64,000 bases of DNA. Origin: Synechococcales cyanobacterium bin59.metabat.ball.084. GTDB lineage: Bacteria; Cyanobacteriota; Cyanobacteriia; Cyanobacteriales; Chamaesiphonaceae. The notes beneath the pieces are model-generated. The model saw nothing but the letters and a program-made list of their open reading frames with translations, ran no database searches and had not been told where the DNA came from. The stretch is from the NCBI GenBank assembly GCA_013297675.1, contig JAAFHZ010000001.1, positions 1 to 64,000 on the forward strand. The letters run 5' to 3'. Position 1 is the stretch's first letter, and every line of letters begins with the position of its first letter. Of the stretch, positions 9,210 to 15,530 are shown piece after piece. Position numbers and translations under genes: made by a program.

Positions 9210-9839
9210 CTACGCTGCATCCCAAATAATCAATTGAATTGGTGTCGGGTTGTAAGCATTACAAGGATTATTCATCTGGGGGCAGTTAGAAATAGCTACT
9301 AAAGCATTCATCTCTGCTCGTAACTCTACTACACTACCTGGATCGGAAATGCCATCGACGATTTCTAAGCGACCATCATCGGAAACTGGCACATTCATAA
9401 AAAAGTTAATGTTACTCACCAAATCTCTTTTGCCTAGGCCATGGGGAGCCAAGGCAGCCAAGAAATTCTCCACGCAGGCGTGCTGATATTTCTTATCCAA
9501 ACCAAACCGCACCGAGTTACTTTCGCAGCTACAGGCTCCGCCAGAGGTATCATGGCGACCGCAGCTATCGTGCAGCACGGTCATAATCGGGTTGCCCTCG
9601 TTGGAAAGCAGTTGGGTACCAGTAGTGACAAAAATATTTCCTTGGCGAACGATTGTGTCGGTAGCACTATAGCGCTCAGTCGGGTCATCGGCGTTATACA
9701 CCAAGAAATCTACCGCCTGATTGCCGCCTAAATCCACAATTCTTAAAGTTTGACCTTTGGTTAAAACATGTGACCAAGGAGCGCGGGCAGGTAGCACTTG
9801 GTTATAAATGGCTGTGTTAAGGTCAAGAGTGAGAGTCAT
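9210..9839 (-). CDS. Carboxyguanidine deiminase subunit (DUF1989, urea-carboxylase-associated protein 1)
   Basis: 209 residues of the DUF1989 family, long annotated as urea carboxylase-associated protein 1. Members of this pair are now known as carboxyguanidine deiminase (CgdA/CgdB), which turns carboxyguanidine into allophanate and ammonia. A Cys/His-rich segment DSCGRHDTSGGACSCES (about residues 91-107) looks like a metal site. The C-terminal 'AISNCPQMNNPCNAYNPTPIQL' region is shared, in modified form, with the next gene upstream, consistent with a paralogous heterodimer. It starts 14 bases after its partner's stop. Which of the two is CgdA and which CgdB I leave open. Confidence 0.82.
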   Translation of the reverse strand: MTLTLDLNTAIYNQVLPARAPWSHVLTKGQTLRIVDLGGNQAVDFLVYNADDPTERYSATDTIVRQGNIFVTTGTQLLSNEGNPIMTVLHDSCGRHDTSGGACSCESNSVRFGLDKKYQHACVENFLAALAPHGLGKRDLVSNINFFMNVPVSDDGRLEIVDGISDPGSVVELRAEMNALVAISNCPQMNNPCNAYNPTPIQLIIWDAA

Positions 9840-9853
9840 AGTTCAAAGTAAAA

Positions 9854-10558
9854 TTATTGGGCAAAAAGAGCATCAGTATTAATAAAGCCTCGGACAGCCT
9901 CAGGATTGGCGGTGCGACAGAGATCATCAGTGGCCGGGGTGGGAGATTTCCAAATTTGCAGTTGAATTGGCTGGGGTGCGTAAATAGAACTACTATGTAA
10001 AACGTGAGGACAGTTAGAGATCACGACCAAGACATTCATTTCTGCCCGGAAATCGATAAAGCTACCCGATTTTTCACAGCCTTCTACAAATTTTGTCTGA
10101 CCATCTGGCGCTACGGCAATGCGGGTAAACAAATTCAAGTTTGGCATAATATCAGCACGACCCAGACCCCAGCGAGTAAGAGCTTTACGGAAGTTGTCCC
10201 GAGAATTTTTCCAGTCTCCTTCACCATATTTGGCTTGATTGCTAGCAGCGTTACTACAGCCCGTCAATAAATCGTGATAACCGCTGGTATCTGCGGTAAT
10301 TGAACACAATACCCGACCCATATCGGAGTAGACTACTCGGCCTTTGGTCAAAAAGGCATTGAATTGAATCTTGGCAGTATCGGCAATATTTAGGCGCTCG
10401 ATCGGGTTATCGGCGTTGTAGCAGAGCATTGCGACTCCCTGAGAACCAGCCAAATCAGTAATCCGGAGAGTATTTCCACGCTTGATTACCCCAGACCAGT
10501 AGGCACCACCAGGAACATTCTCATTAACAGCAATTAGCTGTGGGTTAATTTCAGTCAT
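9854..10558 (-). CDS. Carboxyguanidine deiminase subunit (DUF1989, urea-carboxylase-associated protein 2)
   Basis: About 234 residues from ATG 10558 (MTEINPQLIAV), preceded by GGGAG about 12 bases upstream; a GTG at 10600 in the same frame would add 14 residues without a ribosome site. It is a DUF1989 paralogue of the following gene: LRITDLAGSQGVAMLCYNADNP matches LRIVDLGGNQAVDFLVYNADDP there, split here only to show the shared pattern. The Cys-rich loop of the partner is reduced, so the metal site probably lies on the other subunit. It is the first gene behind the guanidine-I riboswitch. Role inferred: hydrolysis of carboxyguanidine to allophanate. Confidence 0.82.
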   Translation of the reverse strand: MTEINPQLIAVNENVPGGAYWSGVIKRGNTLRITDLAGSQGVAMLCYNADNPIERLNIADTAKIQFNAFLTKGRVVYSDMGRVLCSITADTSGYHDLLTGCSNAASNQAKYGEGDWKNSRDNFRKALTRWGLGRADIMPNLNLFTRIAVAPDGQTKFVEGCEKSGSFIDFRAEMNVLVVISNCPHVLHSSSIYAPQPIQLQIWKSPTPATDDLCRTANPEAVRGFINTDALFAQ

Positions 10559-10621
10559 AGCAGTTATTTTCTCCCGATTTTTTAGGGTTAAATACTTCAC
10601 CAGATATTTTCTCAGCCAAGG

Positions 10622-10670
10622 AAAAAGCCCAGGAGAGCACTAGCACTGCTAGTACCTAGTTCTCCCGGGC
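10622..10670 (-). terminator. Intrinsic terminator forming the riboswitch expression platform
   Basis: On the minus strand GCCCGGGAGA (10670-10661) pairs with TCTCCTGGGC (10636-10627), one G-U pair, with an inner CTAG stem, followed by TTTTT (10626-10622). The 5' arm is the conserved 3' end of the aptamer, so terminator and ligand-bound aptamer exclude each other. This predicts read-through when guanidine is bound. Confidence 0.85.
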
Positions 10671-10790
10671 TTTTATCCCGCCGTGTAACCAATTGCTTGG
10701 CTGCTTCTCTCGGACCAGCGTCTGTATAACAGACCGGAACCCTAGAAGCTAAAATATCTGAATAAAAAGACGCTGCCTTTCCAGGAAGCT
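10661..10790 (-). promoter_or_regulatory. Guanidine-I (ykkC) riboswitch aptamer
   Basis: Read on the minus strand, the leader contains the conserved blocks of the guanidine-I class in order: CTAGGGTTCCGG (about 10745-10734), GGTCCGAGAG (10716-10707), ACACGG followed by CGGGATAAAAGCCCGGGAGA (10686-10661). A local helix GTCTG-TTATA-CAGAC sits between the first two. The RNA class binds free guanidinium and turns on downstream genes. It lies in the leader of the DUF1989/carboxylase operon, which fixes the pathway as guanidine rather than urea metabolism. The 5' limit is approximate. Confidence 0.92.
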
Positions 10791-10802
10791 AATTTTCTAT
10801 AC

Positions 10803-10831
10803 ATTATACCAGAAGACACCGTATTTGTCAG
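10803..10831 (-). promoter_or_regulatory. Sigma-70-type promoter of the guanidine operon
   Basis: On the minus strand CTGACA (10831-10826), 17 bases, then TATAAT (10808-10803), almost a perfect consensus. Transcription would start near 10796, just ahead of the riboswitch. The -35 box lies 5 bases from the start codon of the divergent allophanate hydrolase gene. Confidence 0.8.
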
Positions 10832-10835
10832 CTCT

Positions 10836-12176
10836 ATGCAAGTAAGTCAAGATTTAGCTATTAGTCATTTACGCCATCTATACCAAACTGGACAAAGTAA
10901 TCCAGCTCAAGTTCTTCAGTCTATTTACGCCCACATTGCGGCGTACAATGATCCGGCAGTGTGGATTTATTTGGCACCCTTGGCTGATTCTTTGGCATTA
11001 ATTAGCGATCGAGCAGATTTACCGCTGTGGGGCATTCCCTTTGCCATTAAAGATAACTTAGACTGGGCAGGGATTCCTACCACCGCTGGCTGTCCGGCCT
11101 TTGCCTACACTCCAGATCGATCGGCCACTGTGATCGAAAAGCTGATCGCCGCTGGAGCCATCCCAATTGGCAAAACCAACATGGATCAATTTGCCACCGG
11201 TTTGGTGGGCACTCGATCGCCCTATGGCATTTGTCGGAATCCCTACAGTGATCAATATATTCCCGGCGGCTCTAGCTCAGGTTCTGGGGTAGCGGTGGCG
11301 ACAGGAATGGTCAGTTTTGCTTTAGGCACCGATACTGCCGGTTCTGGTCGGGTGCCAGCGGCCTTCACCAATATTGTGGGTCTCAAACCTACCAAAGGTC
11401 ATATCAGCACCCAGGGTTTAGTGCCCGCCGTGCGCACATTGGACTGTGTTTCTATCTTCGCCTTGAACTGTCACGATGCAGCAGCGGTATTAGAAATAGC
11501 TGGGGGCTACGATGCTGCTGATCCTTTCTCGCGCCAGTCTGATCCAACTCCACCTAAATCCTTACAAAATTTGCGAGTTGGCATCCCCACCGCCCAACAC
11601 CTCAATTTTTTTGGCAATCAGGATGCTGAACGTCTTTATTACGCTGGCCTAGAGCGATTGACTAGCTTGGGGCATCACATAGTTTCGATCGATTTCCAAC
11701 CCTTCGCCGACACTGCCCAAATGCTCTACGGTGGCCCCTGGGTGGCCGAAAGATTAGCAATTTTGCGAGATTTTTTAGCAACCCACCCTCCAGACCAGTT
11801 TCCCGAAGTTGATCCGACGGTTTATGAAATTATTCAGGGTGGTGACAAATACGATGCCGTATCAGTGTTTCAGGCCATCTATCGCTTAGCTGATTTACAG
11901 CGGGAAACAGCACAACAATGGCAACAAATGGACATTTTAGCGGTGCCGACTACTGGGACTATTTATTCGATCGCTGAGGTACAAGCATCTCCACTACAAC
12001 TCAATAGCAATTTAGGGCTGTATACTAACTTTGTAAATCTGCTAGATCTATCGGCAATCTCTATTCCCAATGGCTTGCAGCAAAACGGTTTACCGGCAGG
12101 TCTGACCCTGATTACCTCAGCTTGGCAGGAATCATTACTTTGTCAGATCGGCGCGTTGATGCCAGTTGCTTTGTAA
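10836..12176 (+). CDS. atzF: Allophanate hydrolase, amidase-domain form
   Basis: 446 residues of the amidase signature family. The Ser-cisSer-Lys triad can be placed: Lys in IPFAIKDNLDW (about residue 74), the Gly/Ser-rich PGGSSSGSGVAVA (about 146-158) and GTDTAGSGRVPA (about 167-178). Allophanate hydrolase splits allophanate into ammonia and CO2, the last step after guanidine carboxylase and carboxyguanidine deiminase. At 446 residues it has only the amidase domain; AtzF proteins of about 600 residues carry an extra C-terminal domain. It diverges from the riboswitch operon, and the biotin ligase gene follows on the same strand. Another amidase specificity is possible from sequence alone, but context argues for allophanate. 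Confidence 0.8.
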   Translation: MQVSQDLAISHLRHLYQTGQSNPAQVLQSIYAHIAAYNDPAVWIYLAPLADSLALISDRADLPLWGIPFAIKDNLDWAGIPTTAGCPAFAYTPDRSATVIEKLIAAGAIPIGKTNMDQFATGLVGTRSPYGICRNPYSDQYIPGGSSSGSGVAVATGMVSFALGTDTAGSGRVPAAFTNIVGLKPTKGHISTQGLVPAVRTLDCVSIFALNCHDAAAVLEIAGGYDAADPFSRQSDPTPPKSLQNLRVGIPTAQHLNFFGNQDAERLYYAGLERLTSLGHHIVSIDFQPFADTAQMLYGGPWVAERLAILRDFLATHPPDQFPEVDPTVYEIIQGGDKYDAVSVFQAIYRLADLQRETAQQWQQMDILAVPTTGTIYSIAEVQASPLQLNSNLGLYTNFVNLLDLSAISIPNGLQQNGLPAGLTLITSAWQESLLCQIGALMPVAL

Positions 12177-12201
12177 TATTTACAAATCATTAAAATTTAT
12201 C

Positions 12202-12939
12202 ATGTCTTTTCCCTCTTGGCTCCATTGGCTAGAGCAAATACCCAGCACCAATAGCTGGTCGATCGAACACCTAGATCAACTGCAACATGGTGATGTAGTT
12301 TTTACCCCCCATCAAACCGCTGGCCGGGGCCAGTTCGATCGAGTGTGGCATTCACCACCAGGAGTTTTGACCGCCAGTTTTATTTTAAATGGCCTAGATC
12401 CGGCTCAACACAGCGGCCTGAGCTTAGCAGTGGGCTTGGCCGCAATTTACGCGATCGAAGACTTAGCTGCTTGTCCCAACTGCCTACAAATCAAATGGCC
12501 TAACGATATTTGGTACGATCAGCGTAAGCTGGCAGGCATTTTGTGCGAAATCAGTAAGGAGCGGCTAATTGTAGGCATTGGCTGCAACCTGCGCGTAGAT
12601 TTTGCCGCAGCGGGTCTGGGGGATCAAATAACTGGCAATCCGATCAGCCTCCATCAGATCTATGAGCCAGTAATTACCGAGTTAGCCCTGCTAGCAAGAC
12701 TCCGCCATTGTTTATTAGAAACTGCTGGAGTTTTGCAATACCAAGGGTTTGAATCACTGTTGCCTGCTCTCCGACAGCGTGATGCGCTTTTGGATCGATC
12801 GATTAGCTTAGAACTACCAACAAAAACAATTCACGGCACTGGAGCTGGAATTAATTCTTTAGGCCAACTCCAACTTAGAACGACCGATCATCAAATTCAA
12901 ACTTTTGTGACTGGTCGTGTCCAGATCTCTAATACCTAG
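12202..12939 (+). CDS. birA: Biotin-[acetyl-CoA-carboxylase] ligase
   Basis: About 245 residues from ATG 12202 (MSFPSWLHWLEQIPSTNS); a start at 12166 overlaps the previous gene and is less likely. Typical biotin protein ligase core: 'STNSW' near the N-terminus, the biotin/ATP loop TAGRGQFDRVW (about residues 51-61), IKWPNDIWYDQRKLAGILCE (about 100-119) with the substrate lysine-binding 'KLAGIL'. No N-terminal helix-turn-helix, so it is a ligase without repressor function. It attaches biotin to carboxylases; its place 25 bases after the allophanate hydrolase gene suggests a supply role for the guanidine carboxylase. Its stop overlaps the stop of the convergent Hsp70 gene. Confidence 0.9.
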   Translation: MSFPSWLHWLEQIPSTNSWSIEHLDQLQHGDVVFTPHQTAGRGQFDRVWHSPPGVLTASFILNGLDPAQHSGLSLAVGLAAIYAIEDLAACPNCLQIKWPNDIWYDQRKLAGILCEISKERLIVGIGCNLRVDFAAAGLGDQITGNPISLHQIYEPVITELALLARLRHCLLETAGVLQYQGFESLLPALRQRDALLDRSISLELPTKTIHGTGAGINSLGQLQLRTTDHQIQTFVTGRVQISNT

Positions 12940-14534
12940 ATTTCAGCATCTTTTTCTTCCTCAACATCCTCATCTAATTCCATATCCTGATCTTCATCAT
13001 CTTCGAGATCTCCATCTACTTCAAACAAAGAATCAATTTCGGCTCGGGATTGCTTTAAATCTTGACTAGATAATCGACTAGTAGCCGCATTTTCTACAAT
13101 CAGGCTGTTTTGTTGTCCCTGGCCTTGTTCAGTAGCTGTCACCGCCAAAATACCATTGTGATCGAAGTCAAAATGTACCTCAATTTTTAAATCACCTGCT
13201 GGCCGCTGCGGTAAATTTTCAATTAAGAAAGATCCTAAAGGGACATTCTCCCGAGCAATCGCATTTTCTCCTTGGTAGATATTGACTTCTACCGTATCCT
13301 GACCATCAAACGTAGTGGAATAAGCCTCCGAACGAGAAATTGGGATGACGCTATTACGGGGAATAATTACACTAAACATTCCTGGACGCGGGCCAAATAC
13401 CGTGTCAGCAACAGCCGAAATCCCCAGAGAATGGGGAATCACATCAACCAAAATGGCATCAATCGATTCACCAGATAACACTCCAGCCTGAATGGCGGCT
13501 CCTAAGGCCACACATAAATCTGGTTCGACACCAGCTACTGGAGCCTGCCCCAGATGTTCTGATACCATGCTTTGGACTAAAGGAATCCGAGTCGATCCCC
13601 CTACTAAAATTACCCGGTCAAGATCTTTGGCCTGCATGGAGGCATCGGCTAACGCTCGATCGATCGCCGATAGGGTTTCCATCAACAGCGGCTTCAGTAA
13701 AGTTTCGAGAGTCTCTCGCGACAGGTCGGCTTCTAAGTGCAGGGCTTTTTTCTTTTGGCTGACCAAAAAAGGCTCGCGCACAGCAGTAAAAGCATGTTGA
13801 CTGAGATCGATTTTGACTTGCTCTGCCGCCCGTAATAGTCGCGCTTGGATGGCGGCATCTTCGGGCACCGCCACCTGATGCTTTTGATAAAATAGTTCGA
13901 TTAAATGCAACTGCAAGCGCCGATCGAAGTCGTCACCACCGAGGCGATTGTTACCATGACTGGCCAATACTTCAGTTATATCGCCAGTGATTTCTACAAT
14001 CGAAACATCAAAAGTGCCGCCCCCTAAGTCATACACTAAGACTCTTTCGGTTTCTTCGTTGCGAAAATCGTAGGTTAAGGCAGCGGCAGTTGGTTCGTTG
14101 ATTACTTGCAAAACTTCAAACCCAGCAATTTCACCAGCCTCTTTGGTGGCCTGCCTCTGGGCATCGGTAAATAAAGCGGGTACCGTAATCACTGCTTGAG
14201 TGACTTCTTCGCCTAGGGCTTTTTCGGCACGCTGCTTTAAAGAACGCAAAATAATTGCTGATATCTCTTGGGGCAAATACTCTCGATCGCCTAAGTTAGT
14301 TTTGTGATTGGTGCCCATCTGGCGCTTGATCGATTTAATCGTTCTTTCTGGCGCGGCGGCATATTGCCGAATGCCTTCTTGCCCCACTAGCAATTTGCCA
14401 TCGGCTCCCAAACCCACACAAGAAGGCAAGATGGCTTCACCGTTGTCATCAGGAATCACCCAAGGCTGACCATCACTAATCGCTGCCACTACCGAATTAG
14501 TGGTACCTAAATCAATTCCTACTGCTTTTGCCAT
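12936..14534 (-). CDS. Hsp70-family chaperone with acidic tail and no helical lid
   Basis: About 532 residues from ATG 14534, preceded by GAGGAG. The nucleotide-binding domain is complete: VGIDLGTTNS, VITVPALFTDAQRQAT, YDLGGGTFDVS, VGGSTRIP. A beta-sandwich substrate domain follows (from about residue 375), but the chain stops soon after it; the alpha-helical lid of DnaK (normal length about 630-690) is replaced by a Glu/Asp-rich tail of about 30 residues. It is the last gene of a four-gene chaperone operon with TPR, J-domain and GrpE-like genes. It likely works with those dedicated partners rather than as the general DnaK. In a lidless Hsp70, substrate binding would be fast and weak; that is inference. 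Confidence 0.85.
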   Translation of the reverse strand: MAKAVGIDLGTTNSVVAAISDGQPWVIPDDNGEAILPSCVGLGADGKLLVGQEGIRQYAAAPERTIKSIKRQMGTNHKTNLGDREYLPQEISAIILRSLKQRAEKALGEEVTQAVITVPALFTDAQRQATKEAGEIAGFEVLQVINEPTAAALTYDFRNEETERVLVYDLGGGTFDVSIVEITGDITEVLASHGNNRLGGDDFDRRLQLHLIELFYQKHQVAVPEDAAIQARLLRAAEQVKIDLSQHAFTAVREPFLVSQKKKALHLEADLSRETLETLLKPLLMETLSAIDRALADASMQAKDLDRVILVGGSTRIPLVQSMVSEHLGQAPVAGVEPDLCVALGAAIQAGVLSGESIDAILVDVIPHSLGISAVADTVFGPRPGMFSVIIPRNSVIPISRSEAYSTTFDGQDTVEVNIYQGENAIARENVPLGSFLIENLPQRPAGDLKIEVHFDFDHNGILAVTATEQGQGQQNSLIVENAATSRLSSQDLKQSRAEIDSLFEVDGDLEDDEDQDMELDEDVEEEKDAEI

Positions 14535-14570
14535 AATATTGCTCCTCAATAAATTTTTGTTTATTCTAAT

Positions 14571-15152
14571 TTAATCAGTTGTTTCATCGATTGTTTCATT
14601 AGTGGCTGGCTGAACAGCCACCATTACCTGTGCTTCTCGCAATACGCGATTTTGCCACGAGTAGCCCCGGACTATTTCTTGTACCACAGTATTTTCTTCT
14701 GCATCGACACATTCTTGACGACCCATGGCGTACATTTGCGCCGGATCGAAGGTCTTGCCCAACACCTCTAGAGGCACCACTTGCTGCCTGCGCAACACAT
14801 CCAGCAGCGATCGCCGAATCATTTCTACGCCTTCACTGGCGCTAGCCACTACTTCTAAATCAGCAGCTACCTGTGGGACTACAGCTTCAACTACCGGTGG
14901 ACTGCCCACAAACCAATACCAAAGTCGTTGCCATAGTGATGGTGGTCTGGGTGATAGTGGTTGCTCGTTAGGCACAGTATCTTCGCCAGGAAACGAATCA
15001 ACCGGATTAGCATAGTCTTGCGCGGCTTGTTGCCAATGCTCACAAGCATTATCTAAATCATCCAAAATGCCTAGCAAATCTTGAATTAATTTTTCTTGGT
15101 CTTTTTGTAATTTAATGTTTTGAGAAGAAAGCTCTCGGGGTGATGAGATCAT
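14571..15152 (-). CDS. GrpE-like nucleotide exchange factor
   Basis: 193 residues. An N-terminal coiled coil (KLQKDQEKLIQDLLGILDDLD, about residues 14-34) and a C-terminal beta wing (FDPAQMYAMGRQE, about 134-146, then VVQEIVRGYSWQNRVLREAQVMV) fit GrpE. Between them sits a Pro-rich, tryptophan-rich insertion (PRPPSLWQRLWYWFVGSPP, about 68-86) not usual in GrpE, possibly a membrane- or protein-binding patch. GrpE swaps ADP for ATP on Hsp70, and the Hsp70 gene follows after 36 bases. It appears to be a dedicated partner of that Hsp70. Confidence 0.75.
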   Translation of the reverse strand: MISSPRELSSQNIKLQKDQEKLIQDLLGILDDLDNACEHWQQAAQDYANPVDSFPGEDTVPNEQPLSPRPPSLWQRLWYWFVGSPPVVEAVVPQVAADLEVVASASEGVEMIRRSLLDVLRRQQVVPLEVLGKTFDPAQMYAMGRQECVDAEENTVVQEIVRGYSWQNRVLREAQVMVAVQPATNETIDETTD

Positions 15153-15199
15153 AATAGCTATAAAATTTTCAAACTGCTAAATTTCAAGGATAGGTAAAT

Positions 15200-15496
15200 T
15201 CAAAATGTGAGACAAATGAGTTCTTCTAAGCTTACTGCAAGTTTGCTGGCAACTCTATCGCGTAAACCTTGTAAAGCCTGCTGATCTAGCTTAACTGTGG
15301 CAGGACTAATCTCAAAGAAATCTTCATTGGTTTGCTGAGAATCTTTCTGGAGAGTCTCATAAGCCGATCGAATAGCCTTAAATTCTTGGGGGTATTTATG
15401 AGCCGGAAATTCTTTTAGTTTGGCATGATAGGCCGCTTTAATTTCTGCGGGATTTGCACTGGGCGTGATCCCTAACAAAGCATGATTTTCGGACAT
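15200..15496 (-). CDS. Short J-domain protein
   Basis: 98 residues. The first 60 look like a reduced J domain: NHALLGITPSANPAEIKAAYH resembles helix I-II, and 'IRSAYETLQKD' resembles helix IV. Between the helices, 'KLKEFPAHKYPQEFK' stands where the HPD tripeptide is expected; HPD itself is not present (HKYP is there instead), so it may not stimulate Hsp70 ATPase in the usual way. The C-terminal 40 residues are not recognised. It lies between the TPR protein and GrpE-like genes, which supports a co-chaperone role. Confidence 0.65.
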   Translation of the reverse strand: MSENHALLGITPSANPAEIKAAYHAKLKEFPAHKYPQEFKAIRSAYETLQKDSQQTNEDFFEISPATVKLDQQALQGLRDRVASKLAVSLEELICLTF

Positions 15497-15530
15497 GGGC
15501 TAATTCTCCCTAAAATTCACTATATTAGTT

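Noticed and set aside
5486-10600. Urea carboxylase operon for urea use
   Set aside because: The guanidine-I riboswitch and both DUF1989 genes point to guanidine; urea may be a side substrate.
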